A DNA stretch of 64,000 nt from Kitasatospora viridis (GCF_007829815.1 NZ_VIWT01000002.1:558001-622000); one strand, 5' to 3'; shown: positions 8,043 through 16,736, numbered from the stretch's first letter. Made by a program: numbers and translations. Notes: a model not told the origin generated them from the letters alone.

Positions 8043-9521
8043 CTACTCGTCGGCCTCCCAGCGGTCGAGGACGCGCCGGCGGATGTGGGCGGGGTACGCC
8101 TGGGCGAAGGAGCTCTGCGGCATGCGTCCCTGTCCGCGGGCGGGTTCGAGCCCGTCGTGGACGACGACGGGGCCGGTCGCGGACTCCCGTTCGCTGTCCA
8201 GGTAGCAGTGCAGCAGCGGGAAGATGAAGCCGTTCCAAGTCTCGGCCCGCTGGGTGGGGTGGATGCGGGTGGCCAGGGCCCACAGCAGGTCGGCGTCGTC
8301 GGCCGGGTCGATGTCGTCGTCGAGGACGAAGATCCGCGAGCTGAGCCGTCCGGTGCGCGCCTCCTCGTTGACGACCTTCCCGATCCGGTGGGTGAACTCC
8401 TGGGAGTCGACGCCGGGGAGCAACTCCCGCCAGTTCTCGGGGACGGTGACGACCAGCCAGTGGGTGGCCGCCCGCAGCGGGGACCAGGCGGTGGTGATCG
8501 GAAGGCCGGCGGCGCGCAGGTCGTGGAGGACCTCGGCGGCTATGCCCGTGCCGGTGACGGTGTGGAACTCGTCCACCGGGCGGCCCTCGGGGACGATCGG
8601 CCAGATCGGGTCGTCGCGGTGGGTGATGCACTCCACGGTGTAGACGGGCTGGAGGGAGGTCTCCAGGGGGATGTAGCCGGCGAACTCCCCGAACGGGCCC
8701 TCGACGGCGGTCCGTTCGACGGACAGGTGGCCCTCGATGACGATCTCCGCGCTCGCCGGGACCTGGAGGTCGGACAGCTCGCACGTGACGACGTCGAGGG
8801 GCTCGCCGTGGAGGGCGCCGATGTAGCCGGCTTCGTCGGAGCCCTCCGGGATCGAGATGCCGCCCACGACGGGGACCGCCGGGTCGCCGCCCTGGACGAG
8901 CGCGTACGGCATGGGCTTGCCGATCTCGACCCATTCCTGCCAGACCATGGCGATGTGTTGGGGCACCGTGACCATGCCGGTCATGTGCTTGCCGTCGACC
9001 ATCATGACGCGGGCGATGGACCAGTTGGTCCACCGGCCGTCGGGAGTGCGCGCGACCAGGACGCCCCAGGTGTTGGCGTAGCGGCCGCCGTCCTGCTCGT
9101 GCACGCGGGGCACGGGGAAGCGGTCCAGCGTGGCGTCGTCACCGGTCAGCACGTTCTGCTTGCACGGGGCCTGCTCGCGCGGGACCAGCCTGGGCGGTAC
9201 CGGCGGCAGGTCGCGGGTCTCGACGAGGTGGTCCACCAGCTGAGCGGGGGTCAGCTCCGGGGACAGGCCCAGGGAGAGGGCGACGCGCGCGAGCGGCTTG
9301 CCGGGGACGGAGCTGAGCGCCGCGGGCGCGCCCAGCAGGCGGAAGCCCGGCTCGACGCCGGTGACGTTCTCGAACAGCGGGGCGGGGGCGGTGCGTTCGC
9401 ACCCCAGGCGGGTGATGGCGGCGGCCTCCAGGTCCCAGCTGACCTCGCGCCGCACGCGCGTGAGGTCGCCGATGGCTTCGAGTGCCGCGATGTACTCGCG
9501 CAGGTCCTTGTGGTGGTTCAC
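8043..9521 (-). CDS. ubiD: UbiD family prenylated-FMN-dependent (de)carboxylase
   Basis: 492 aa, full length for UbiD. The enzyme uses prenylated FMN, supplied by UbiX, to decarboxylate aromatic or alpha,beta-unsaturated acids reversibly. Family signatures include NWSIARVMMVDGKHMTG, the stretch around GRPVDEFHTVTG, and EGPFGEFAGYIPLE, which contains the E(x)nE acid pair. The GTG start at 9521 overlaps the ubiX stop (GTGA) and has GAGGAAG upstream, so the two are translationally coupled. The ubiX-ubiD arrangement with a divergent MarR gene resembles the Streptomyces vanillate/4-hydroxybenzoate decarboxylase operons (vdcBC), but the small third subunit VdcD is absent. A phenolic acid is the likely substrate (inference). 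Confidence 0.88.
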   Translation of the reverse strand: MNHHKDLREYIAALEAIGDLTRVRREVSWDLEAAAITRLGCERTAPAPLFENVTGVEPGFRLLGAPAALSSVPGKPLARVALSLGLSPELTPAQLVDHLVETRDLPPVPPRLVPREQAPCKQNVLTGDDATLDRFPVPRVHEQDGGRYANTWGVLVARTPDGRWTNWSIARVMMVDGKHMTGMVTVPQHIAMVWQEWVEIGKPMPYALVQGGDPAVPVVGGISIPEGSDEAGYIGALHGEPLDVVTCELSDLQVPASAEIVIEGHLSVERTAVEGPFGEFAGYIPLETSLQPVYTVECITHRDDPIWPIVPEGRPVDEFHTVTGTGIAAEVLHDLRAAGLPITTAWSPLRAATHWLVVTVPENWRELLPGVDSQEFTHRIGKVVNEEARTGRLSSRIFVLDDDIDPADDADLLWALATRIHPTQRAETWNGFIFPLLHCYLDSERESATGPVVVHDGLEPARGQGRMPQSSFAQAYPAHIRRRVLDRWEADE

Positions 9522-10141
9522 AGCGAAACTTCCTCTCTGCCGGTCCTCCCGTGCACCGTGGGCCGGTGGGCGGCTGCGGGGCGCATGCCCTCCCAGCGGC
9601 GGGCTCGGGAAGCCTTGATGTCGAACTGGTCGCAGACGCGCGCCACGATGTGGTCGACGATGTCGTCCACGGTGGCGGGGTGGTTGTAGAAGGCGGGCAC
9701 GGGCGGCACGATCGAGGCGCCCATGCGGGCGAGCGCGAGCATGTTGTCCAGGTGGATCTCGCTGAGGGGGGTCTCGCGGGGCACGAGGACGAGCTTGCGG
9801 CGTTCCTTGAGCGTGACGTCCGCGGCGCGGGCGATCAGGCCGTCCGCGTATCCGGTGCGGATCCCGGCGAGCGTCTTCATGCTGCACGGGATGATCACCA
9901 TCCCGTCCGTGCGGAACGAGCCGGACGAGATGGACGCCCCCTGGTCGTCCGGGGTGTGCACGACGTCGGCCAGTCCCGCCACGTCGCGGGTGCTCAGGCC
10001 CGTCTCCAGCTCGATGGTGGCGCGTGCCCAGCGGGACAGCACCAGGTGCGTCTCCACCTGCTCCTGGTGGCGCAACTCCTCCAGGAGCCGCACGCCCAGT
10101 ACGGCGCCCGTCGCCCCTGTCATTCCGACGATGAGCCGCAT
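9518..10141 (-). CDS. ubiX: UbiX family flavin prenyltransferase
   Basis: 207 aa. It makes prenylated FMN from FMN and dimethylallyl phosphate for the downstream UbiD partner. The N-terminus MRLIVGMTGATGAVLGVRLLEEL is the FMN-binding flavoprotein fold; IIPCSMKTLAGIRTGYADGLIARAADVTLKERR and PRETPLSEIHLDNML are diagnostic UbiX motifs. The ATG at 10141 is chosen over the ATG at 10159 because AAGGAGA lies 6-9 nt before it. It shares a 61-bp intergenic region with the divergent MarR gene, and its stop overlaps ubiD. Confidence 0.92.
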   Translation of the reverse strand: MRLIVGMTGATGAVLGVRLLEELRHQEQVETHLVLSRWARATIELETGLSTRDVAGLADVVHTPDDQGASISSGSFRTDGMVIIPCSMKTLAGIRTGYADGLIARAADVTLKERRKLVLVPRETPLSEIHLDNMLALARMGASIVPPVPAFYNHPATVDDIVDHIVARVCDQFDIKASRARRWEGMRPAAAHRPTVHGRTGREEVSL

Positions 10142-10161
10142 ATTAGTCTCCTTCTGCAACC

Positions 10162-10196
10162 TTCAGTGAACTGAACGTCCGTGTACTGAATATACT
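10162..10196. promoter_or_regulatory. MarR operator and divergent promoters for ubiXD and marR
   Basis: TTCAGT-GA-ACTGAA (10162-10175) is a perfect inverted repeat, and a further ACTGAA half-site follows at 10185-10190. TATACT at 10191-10196 is a good -10 for the MarR gene; with the ATG at 10203 that transcript would be leaderless or nearly so. The palindrome overlaps where the -35 should be, so binding would repress both directions. Confidence 0.65.
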
Positions 10197-10202
10197 AAGC
10201 CC

Positions 10203-10670
10203 ATGGCTGAGGAGACAAATGCGAACGGGACGGAGCGCGGGATGAAGGTGGAGGATGCACTGCCGCATCAGCTGCGGCGGGGCATGCAGGCGTGGGCCAC
10301 GATGTGGCAGCAGTACTTCCAGGACCTGACCACGCCGCAGTTCGCGGTACTGGCCCTGCTCGACGAGCACGGACCGCTCGACCAGTCCGCCCTCGGCGCC
10401 CTCGCCGCCATGGACCGCTCGACCCTGAGCACGCTGCTCGACCGGCTGGAGGGCCAGCAGCTCGTCACCAAGGCCGTCGAGCCGACCAACCGCCGGCGCC
10501 GCATCGTCACGCTGACGGACGCCGGGCGGGCGTGCCTGGACGAGGCCACCCCCAAGATGGCCCGACTCATCGAAGACCTGGAGCAGCTGTTCGGCGCGGA
10601 CGACATGCGCCGCCTCGTGCTCCTCCTGCGCAAGCTAGGAGACGTGCCTTCGCTGCGGCCCGACTCCTGA
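10203..10670 (+). CDS. MarR family transcriptional regulator
   Basis: 155 aa with the winged-helix dimer fold of MarR: LTTPQFAVLALLDEHGPLDQSALGALAAMDRSTLSTLLDRLE is the HTH, and RRRIVTLTDAGRA the wing. MarR proteins usually repress a divergent operon and are released by an aromatic ligand. The neighbour is the ubiX-ubiD decarboxylase pair, so a phenolic acid is the obvious inducer. The operator in the shared 61-bp spacer is described separately. The start is ATG at 10203; a start further in (methionine of MKVEDALPHQL) is possible. Confidence 0.9.
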   Translation: MAEETNANGTERGMKVEDALPHQLRRGMQAWATMWQQYFQDLTTPQFAVLALLDEHGPLDQSALGALAAMDRSTLSTLLDRLEGQQLVTKAVEPTNRRRRIVTLTDAGRACLDEATPKMARLIEDLEQLFGADDMRRLVLLLRKLGDVPSLRPDS

Positions 10671-10690
10671 CCGGTATGCGGAGCAGCTGT

Positions 10691-11467
10691 TCACGGGCTG
10701 CTGTCGGCGATGGCGATCACCGAGGCGGTGCTGGGCTGCGGATCGGTCGTGAACCAGGTCATCAGCATCGCCTCGCCGCCCTCCGTCCAGCCGACCCGGC
10801 CGGTGGCGCTGTACTGGGTGGCGGGTTGCCCGCGCACGGTGAGCGGCGGCGAGGTCTGGTAGCCGGTGTCGGAGGAGTCGTAGAAGCTGTGGACGTCGGA
10901 GAGCGGGCCGTCGAGCTGAATGAGCTCCAGCTGGCCGAGCAGCTTGTCAGATCCCCAGTGCTGGATCGCCCCCACGGCGCCGGAGCTCGCCTGGTAGGGC
11001 GCGGTGGACATCAGCCGGTACCCGGGCGGGAGCTTGGCGGGGCGCAGCAGCCGGCTCCCGTCGAAGGACGCCAGGGTGGCTCCGCCGTCGCCGTCCACCA
11101 GGGCCCGGCTGCCGAGGGGCTGGTTCAGCCGCACCGAGGCCGAGGTGACCTGGCCCGCCGAGCACGCACCGTCGGACCCGGAGCCCGGCGCCGCAGTGAC
11201 CTTGATGCTGAGCGCGACGGACCCCGCGGACTCGGTCGCCACCGGTGTGAAGTCCTCGTCGCAGACGCCGCCGAACCCGCCGACGAAGAGCGTCCGGTCG
11301 TCGGCGCCGACGACCACGCTCCCCGTGTAGCCCTCGGTGCTGGGAAGCCCGGACGGCGCCCCGCGGTCGGGCATGGGCCGGTTCAGCAGGACGAACGTGT
11401 AGCCGAGGTCGGCCGCGAGTGCTCCCGCCGCCAAGGCCGCGAACGAACGACGGAGTATCTTCCCCAT
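10691..11467 (-). CDS. exported or membrane-anchored protein of unknown function
   Basis: 258 aa. The N-terminus MGKILRRSFAALAAGALAADLGYTFVLL has basic residues followed by one hydrophobic segment, so the protein is probably anchored or exported by Sec. There is no lipobox Cys. The rest is rich in Gly, Ser and Thr with predicted beta structure, and two Cys (in GGVCDEDF and GACSAGQ) could form a disulfide outside the cell. I recognise no domain. It converges with marR (20-bp gap) and lies downstream of the S9 peptidase in the opposite-strand block, with no overlap that would prove an operon. Confidence 0.7.
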   Translation of the reverse strand: MGKILRRSFAALAAGALAADLGYTFVLLNRPMPDRGAPSGLPSTEGYTGSVVVGADDRTLFVGGFGGVCDEDFTPVATESAGSVALSIKVTAAPGSGSDGACSAGQVTSASVRLNQPLGSRALVDGDGGATLASFDGSRLLRPAKLPPGYRLMSTAPYQASSGAVGAIQHWGSDKLLGQLELIQLDGPLSDVHSFYDSSDTGYQTSPPLTVRGQPATQYSATGRVGWTEGGEAMLMTWFTTDPQPSTASVIAIADSSP

Positions 11468-11517
11468 GGTGCTGGGGCATTCCCGCCCGCGCGCTCACCA
11501 CACCAGTACGGGCGGAC

Positions 11518-13443
11518 CTACAGCCAGCGGTCGCACCAGGCGCGGATCCGCCGGAGGGCGTCGAGTTGGTGGGCGCGCTCCTGCAGCCCGTGGCCCTCCC
11601 GGGGGTAGACGACGAACTCGTGCTCGACGCCGAAGCGGCGCAGCGCGCGATGGAAGTGGACCGCCTGGCCGAGCGGGACGTTGGTGTCCTCCTCGCCGTG
11701 CAGGATCAGCACCGGAGTGCGGATCCGGGACGCGTAGGAGATCGGGCTGTTCCGGTCGTGGAGGTGCGGCCCCGGCCCCTTCCAGCCGGTGCCGCCGCCG
11801 AGCACCGCGTCCATGACCCCCCAGTCGCCCGTCCCGGCCTGCATGCCCCAGTCGCTGATGCCGGCGCCCATGACGGCCGCCTTGAACCGCCTGGTCCGGC
11901 CGATGGCCCAGGCCGCCATGAACCCGCCGTGGCTCCAGCCGGAGATGCCCAGGCGTTCGGGATCGGCGACGCCCTCGGCGACCAGCAGGTCGATCCCGGA
12001 GAGCACGTCGGTCCACTCGTCGCCGCCCACCTCGCCCGCCACCACGGCCGCGAACTCATGGCCGTGGCCCGACCCGCCCCGGGGATTGGCCAGGAAGACC
12101 GCGTACCCGGCGGCCGCCAGCCACTGGCCGCAGTCGACCGGACTGAGCGTCAACTCGTCGGCATGGCGGAAGTACGGGCCGCCGTGCACCAGGGTGACGA
12201 GCGGGAACGGACCCTCCTCCCGAGTCCGGCCGACGGGGAGGATCAGCAGGCCGTCCAACTGGAGCCCGTCGCACGCCTGGTAGCCGAGCCGTTCCTGGAC
12301 ACCCCAGCGGATCTTGCCCAGTTCGGGACTGGTGTCGCTGAGTTGGCGCAGCGGTCCGTTCGCGGGGCCCGCGTGGACGTTCTTGGGCTCGTGCGCGGTG
12401 CTCGCCAGCACGGCGACGGTCTGCGCGGAGTGACTCACCGTCAGCCCGGCCAGCATGCCGGGCGCGCAGGACAGTTGATGGAACCGCAGCGACTGGGGAT
12501 CGAGCCGGTACAGCGCGGTGTCCAGCCCGTCGGCGAACAGCGCCAGCGGCGGCCCGTCCGCGACCTGCACCAGCTCGGCGGGGCAGACGGACATGCCGAC
12601 CGTGAGACTGCGCTGCTCGGCGACCGGACCGCTGGCCGGCGGGACCGTGTCGATCACGGCGAGCCCGCCCACCAAGTGCCCAGGGGTCACCGCCAGATGG
12701 GCCAGGCGCCAGTCGGCGTCGTGCTTCCACCAGACCGGGGAGTGGGCCTCGAATCCGACCGGGCCCAGGTCCTGGACGGCTCCCGTCCCCGGGACGACCA
12801 GATGCAGTCGTGCCGTCGTGACCCCGGGATCCAGCTCGGGGGTCGCCCAGCTCAGCACGGCCAGCGGCCCGCCGTCCGGACGCTCGGCCACCTCCACGAC
12901 GTGACGGTCCCCGAGGCCGTTCACGGTCCGCACCATGCCGGTCGCGAGGTCGAGCAGCCGCAGCCGGGTGACCGGGAGATGCTGCCTCCAGACCTTCGCG
13001 TCGTCCCCCTCGGCCGCCCGGCGCGCGTCCTCCGCGCTGGGCTCGTCCTCGGCGAGCAGCGCGACGGTGCGGCCGTCGGCGAGCGGGTAGTGGTCGCTGA
13101 TGCCGCCGCGCCAGCTGGTCAGGGACTCTGCCGCGCCGCGGTCCAGGAGGATCCGCTGGAGTTGGGCGGTGCCCCGCTCCGCGTGGTCGGAGGTGAAGTA
13201 CAGCGCGGCCGAGTCCGGTGCCCATTTCGGGGCGGCGCCGTCGGCCAGCCGGCGCGGGGCCGCACTGCCATCGGCGGCGGCGACCCAGAGCGTGCTGTCC
13301 CCGCTGTTCGTGGCCACGCCGTAGGCGACCAGGCGACCGTCCGGCGAGATGGCCGGTGCCCCGGGGGTGGCCAGGTCCACCACCAGCTCGGCGGTGAGCA
13401 GGTCGGGCGAGCCGGGAACCGGTCGCGGTGCAGGGTGCGGCAT
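11518..13443 (-). CDS. S9 family prolyl oligopeptidase-like serine peptidase
   Basis: 641 aa. An N-terminal beta-propeller (about 1-380, with GAPAISPDGRLVAYGVA and similar blades) covers a C-terminal alpha/beta hydrolase domain. The nucleophile is in ISGWSHGGFMAAW (near 503), the acid in LHGEEDTNVPLGQA (near 586) and the His in YPREGHGLQE (near 617), so the catalytic triad is complete. Members cut short peptides or remove acyl-amino acids. There is no signal peptide, so it is cytosolic. The ATG at 13443 begins a typical MPHPAP N-terminus; no clear Shine-Dalgarno. It is a single gene. Confidence 0.88.
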   Translation of the reverse strand: MPHPAPRPVPGSPDLLTAELVVDLATPGAPAISPDGRLVAYGVATNSGDSTLWVAAADGSAAPRRLADGAAPKWAPDSAALYFTSDHAERGTAQLQRILLDRGAAESLTSWRGGISDHYPLADGRTVALLAEDEPSAEDARRAAEGDDAKVWRQHLPVTRLRLLDLATGMVRTVNGLGDRHVVEVAERPDGGPLAVLSWATPELDPGVTTARLHLVVPGTGAVQDLGPVGFEAHSPVWWKHDADWRLAHLAVTPGHLVGGLAVIDTVPPASGPVAEQRSLTVGMSVCPAELVQVADGPPLALFADGLDTALYRLDPQSLRFHQLSCAPGMLAGLTVSHSAQTVAVLASTAHEPKNVHAGPANGPLRQLSDTSPELGKIRWGVQERLGYQACDGLQLDGLLILPVGRTREEGPFPLVTLVHGGPYFRHADELTLSPVDCGQWLAAAGYAVFLANPRGGSGHGHEFAAVVAGEVGGDEWTDVLSGIDLLVAEGVADPERLGISGWSHGGFMAAWAIGRTRRFKAAVMGAGISDWGMQAGTGDWGVMDAVLGGGTGWKGPGPHLHDRNSPISYASRIRTPVLILHGEEDTNVPLGQAVHFHRALRRFGVEHEFVVYPREGHGLQERAHQLDALRRIRAWCDRWL

Positions 13444-13712
13444 GCTGACTGCCTTTCGCTCTCCGGGTACGACAAACGTTCATCCTGTCGCACGAACGAG
13501 CCTGTGTCAGCCGGGTTTTGGAGAATCAGGCCGCACACGACCCTGCCCCAGATGCCGAGTCACGACCGTTCCCCCCGAGCCGGTCTGTGTGTGAACGTAG
13601 CTGCTGGCACGGAGAGATCACAAGGTCGACCGTCGCACCGGGGCCTGCCGCGCGGTGGTGGGGACCGGCTCGCGGCTTCCCCGTGGCGCGGGAGTACGAG
13701 GATGATGTCCGC

Positions 13713-14222
13713 GTGATTCGAGACCTGCCGCCGTTGCCGTTGCCCGAGTACGTCGTGGTCCGTATCGGCTGCTCACCCGAGGTGCCTGCCGAGATCGCCG
13801 CCGATCTGCGGCAGTTCGGCGTACCGGCAGGGCTGATCGGCTACGAGTACCGGTCACTGGCCGAGGCGACAGTCCTCAGCGGGATCGACGGGAGCAGGGT
13901 GGTCGTCTTCGGGACCAGCGGCCTGTTCGGACTCGTCGCCATCGATGTGACTTCGCGCCGCATCGTGCACATCCCCGCACCCGAGTCTTCGACCGTCAAT
14001 CACGTCAACAGGGACCTCGGAGCCTTCCACCGGTGCGTCGCGGCCGCCATCGCCCGCTTCCCGTTCTATGAGGAAGGCGAGGAGGACAGAGGCGACGAGG
14101 CGGCGGACGACCTTCGCGAACTCCTCGCCACCCTCGATGACACGGCACTCGCGCACAACGGGCTGTGGGAGACCCTGTGTGACGACATTGCGATGGGCGA
14201 CTACGCGAACTGGCAGGGGTGA
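13713..14222 (+). CDS. SUKH-4-like immunity protein
   Basis: 169 aa from the GTG at 13713. The central and C-terminal parts (GLFGLVAIDVTSRRIVHIP, NRDLGAFHRCVAAAIARFPFY, ALAHNGLWETLCDDIAMGDYANW) match the pattern of SUKH-4 proteins of Streptomyces, a family found beside polymorphic nucleic-acid toxins as antidotes. Here no toxin, WXG or deaminase gene is adjacent, so it may be an orphan immunity gene. Longer in-frame extensions to 13518 are Pro/Arg rich and unlikely. Its stop overlaps a possible GTG of the next P-loop gene. Family call is by pattern only and moderate. Confidence 0.6.
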   Translation: MIRDLPPLPLPEYVVVRIGCSPEVPAEIAADLRQFGVPAGLIGYEYRSLAEATVLSGIDGSRVVVFGTSGLFGLVAIDVTSRRIVHIPAPESSTVNHVNRDLGAFHRCVAAAIARFPFYEEGEEDRGDEAADDLRELLATLDDTALAHNGLWETLCDDIAMGDYANWQG

Positions 14223-14281
14223 AGCACGTCAGCTGGAAGGCTGTGAGTCAGGTGGTGTTGGCGCCAGGAGGGAGGCCGGTC

Positions 14282-14827
14282 ATGCAGGAGCTCGCATCCG
14301 CGGTTGTGGTCGTGACGGGTGTCATGGCGTCCGGGAAGTCCACCGTTGCCCAGCTGTTGGCCGAGCGGCTCCCGCGCTCCGTGCACCTGCGGGGCGACGG
14401 CTTCCGGCGGATGATCGTGTCCGGTCGCGAGGAGTTCACGCCGCAGCCGACCGCTGAGGCGACTGCGCAACTGCAACTGCGCTACCAGGCCTCTGCCATG
14501 GTCGCGGACCTGTACGCACAGGCCGGATGGACGGTCGTCGTCCAGGACGTCGTCCTCGGCGAACACCTCGTCACCTACCTCGACGCCGTGACGACCAGGC
14601 CCCTGTACCTGGTCGTCCTCGCGCCCACGCCCGAAGCGGTCGCGGCGCGCGAGGACGGTCGACCCAAGAGCGGCTACGGCGGCCCCTGGACAGTCGACCT
14701 CCTCGACGACGGCCTCCGCCGGGGCACCCCGCCCCTCGGGCTCTGGCTGGACACCTCGCACCAGACACCCGGCCAGACCGTGGAGCAGATCCTCGCCAAC
14801 CTGGCCGCCGCCCGCATCGTCGGCTGA
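14282..14827 (+). CDS. AAA_33 P-loop kinase/phosphotransferase-like protein
   Basis: 181 aa from the ATG at 14282, which has GGAGGG at good spacing; a GTG at 14219 overlapping the previous stop would add 21 residues. The P-loop is VVTGVMASGKSTVAQLLAERL, followed by HLRGDGFRRMI, an acidic VVQDVVLGEHLV, and LVVLAPTPEAVAAREDGRPKSGYGG. This is the chloramphenicol-phosphotransferase/zeta-like kinase group that phosphorylates small molecules. The substrate is unknown. Short spacing to the SUKH-like gene suggests one transcript. Confidence 0.75.
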   Translation: MQELASAVVVVTGVMASGKSTVAQLLAERLPRSVHLRGDGFRRMIVSGREEFTPQPTAEATAQLQLRYQASAMVADLYAQAGWTVVVQDVVLGEHLVTYLDAVTTRPLYLVVLAPTPEAVAAREDGRPKSGYGGPWTVDLLDDGLRRGTPPLGLWLDTSHQTPGQTVEQILANLAAARIVG

Positions 14828-14839
14828 GACAGCGGTCTC

Positions 14840-15502
14840 CTACCGGGCGACCGGCGCGCCCATCAGCACGTGGTCGCCGCAGATGGTGATCTGCGCCGGC
14901 TTGCCGTGCTGGTCCACGACCGGGGCGCGGCCTGCGGTGTTGTCGCCCGGTGCGGTCACGTCGGCGGAGTCGGCGGTGACGGAGACGCAGTTGGCGCTGT
15001 CGGGGCCCTTGCCGTTGAACTCGGAGTAGTGGAGGGCGAGTACCGCCTGCTTGCCTGGGGCGAGGGTCAGCGGTGCGGGGTTGCCCTTGCCGGCCCCGAC
15101 GGCCTGCGGGCCCTTGCCCACGTGGAATTCGAGGGTCGGGTAGCCGGCCAGGACGCAGCTCTGCGCGCCCGAGTTGACGGCGACGAGCTCGGCGTTCGCC
15201 GGGTCCTTGGTGTCGGGGGCCGCGTCGGCGAGCAGGGTGACCGTCCACTTCAGGTTCCGGGTCAGGCAGTTGGCCTGCCGCGCACCGGTGGATCCGGTGG
15301 ATCCGGTCGGACTGGCGGACGAGGCGGCTGCCGGAGCGGCAGGTTGGGCCGCGATCGGCGCGGCGGGCACCGGCGCCGAAGAAACCGGCGCGGGCGCGGC
15401 GGCCTTCGCCGGGCCGGCCGTGCTGTCGGCGCCGCAGGCCGTCAGGCTGAGGCCGGCGAGCAGGGCGGGAACGGAGACCAACATCAGGGAACGCGAGCGC
15501 AT
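14840..15502 (-). CDS. DUF4232 lipoprotein
   Basis: 220 aa. A lipoprotein signal peptide ends in the lipobox LTAC (residue 23 region), then comes a 50-residue Ala/Pro/Ser-rich linker and a DUF4232 beta-sandwich domain (CLTRNLKWTVTLLADAAPDT to ICGDHVLMGAPVAR). The family is abundant in Streptomyces as surface-anchored proteins; its role is unknown. Four Cys in the domain may form disulfides. It converges with the P-loop gene with a 12-bp gap. A hairpin (15540-15562) lies in its upstream region. Confidence 0.85.
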   Translation of the reverse strand: MRSRSLMLVSVPALLAGLSLTACGADSTAGPAKAAAPAPVSSAPVPAAPIAAQPAAPAAASSASPTGSTGSTGARQANCLTRNLKWTVTLLADAAPDTKDPANAELVAVNSGAQSCVLAGYPTLEFHVGKGPQAVGAGKGNPAPLTLAPGKQAVLALHYSEFNGKGPDSANCVSVTADSADVTAPGDNTAGRAPVVDQHGKPAQITICGDHVLMGAPVAR

Positions 15503-15539
15503 GGGATCCCCCCGGATCTTCGGAACGGTTGGTGCTGTG

Positions 15540-15562
15540 TGCTGTCAGGGGTGAAGACAGCA
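15540..15562 (-). promoter_or_regulatory. hairpin in the leader of the DUF4232 gene
   Basis: TGCTGTC and GACAGCA form a 7-bp perfect stem with a 9-nt loop, about 40 bp upstream of the lipoprotein ATG. It may be a leader structure, an operator, or the end of transcription from upstream. Confidence 0.35.
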
Positions 15563-15647
15563 CGGGGGGATCGATCGGTTGCCCATCGCTGGGGATTTCC
15601 TGAGAGGAGTCTGAGTGCGCGCCGACCGCCGTCGGGATCCGGGTCCA

Positions 15648-16736
15648 TCAGACGATGGACGAACTGCCCAGCCCGTCGATCTCCGCCATCGGATACGGAG
15701 TCTGCCTGCTCTCCAGTTGGAACCTGCGGTAGAAGTCCGTCATCACGGCGGCGAGCGGGGCGTGGCGGGTGAGGATCGCCGCGACCCGCGGTGGAATCCC
15801 CTCCGGGCGCACCCCTTCGGCACACGCGCGCACGAACGCACTGCGCTCCTCGCCCCGGTACCCGTAGAGGGCGGTGACCAGCCAGATCACCAGATGGGTG
15901 ACGGAGTAGCAGCGGTCGTAGCTCCGGTGTTCGGCGAAGAAGTCGGCTTCCTCCTCGGACAGGTCGAACCGGGAGGAGATCGCCAGGCCGTAGTCCGCGA
16001 AGAACAGGCGCTCACCGTCGGTCAGGATGTTCTGGAAGTGGGCATCGAAGTGCAGGAGACCGTGGGCGTTCATGAATGAGGTCCCCGCCCGCAGTTGCCG
16101 TTCGACCATGGCGCAGGCCCGCTCGGCCGCCTCGTCACCGGCTTTGACCTGAGTACCCAGCCAGTCGTGCAGGTTCTGCGGGATGTACTCCAGGAAGAGT
16201 GCGATGCTCGCCGATGAATCGCGCACGGCCTCGATCCGGCGGCGCACCGCCGATCCGCCTCCCCAGTAGGCGACGGCCTTCTCTACGTCGGCCAGTTCCT
16301 CGGGAAGCGACTGCCCGGGGTGCGGCAGGACCCGCCAGTGGTACATCAACGGGAAGCCCTCGAAGTCCTGCGCGAGCACCCAGTTCGTCGTCATGGTGTG
16401 CACGGCCAGTTCCCTCCAGGCCCCGAAGCCCGGCCCCCCGATGAGCCCGACACCGAAGTGTGCGAAGGCCGGCAGCCCGAACAGGTTCGCCGTGGACCGG
16501 ACGTTCTCCGGCTGCCTCTCCAGATCGCTCAGCGGGATTCGCTTGACGAAGACCGGGGTCCCGCCGATGTCCAGCAGCGCCGATGTCCCGCCGATGCCGG
16601 ATCCCATCGGCTCCGCCGCATCCAGAAGGTCGCGCAGTTCGAGATCACTGCGCAGGGCCAGCGCGGTGGAGACGGCACAGTGGGCCGCCAGCCGCGCACC
16701 GCGCGACATGTCAGCACTCTCGACGACTGCCTCCAC
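15648..16736 (-). CDS. protein-kinase-fold phosphotransferase of unknown substrate
   Basis: 362 aa from a GTG at 16736 with GGGAGG about 11 nt upstream. The kinase-like core is visible: a lysine in GTPVFVKRIPL (near 70), the catalytic-loop motif NAHGLLHFDAHFQNILTDG with Asp and Asn in place (near 225), and FFADYGLAI as the DFG-equivalent. The HFDAHFQNIL form is closer to aminoglycoside phosphotransferase/lipopolysaccharide kinase-like proteins than to Ser/Thr kinases of the PknB type. There are no PASTA or transmembrane segments, so it is cytosolic. It is a single gene, and its substrate cannot be told from the neighbours. Confidence 0.65.
   Translation of the reverse strand: MEAVVESADMSRGARLAAHCAVSTALALRSDLELRDLLDAAEPMGSGIGGTSALLDIGGTPVFVKRIPLSDLERQPENVRSTANLFGLPAFAHFGVGLIGGPGFGAWRELAVHTMTTNWVLAQDFEGFPLMYHWRVLPHPGQSLPEELADVEKAVAYWGGGSAVRRRIEAVRDSSASIALFLEYIPQNLHDWLGTQVKAGDEAAERACAMVERQLRAGTSFMNAHGLLHFDAHFQNILTDGERLFFADYGLAISSRFDLSEEEADFFAEHRSYDRCYSVTHLVIWLVTALYGYRGEERSAFVRACAEGVRPEGIPPRVAAILTRHAPLAAVMTDFYRRFQLESRQTPYPMAEIDGLGSSSIV

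Noticed and set aside
13470..13490. CGACA/TGTCG inverted repeat upstream of the S9 peptidase as an operator
   Set aside because: Only 5-bp arms with an 11-nt centre; expected by chance in this composition.
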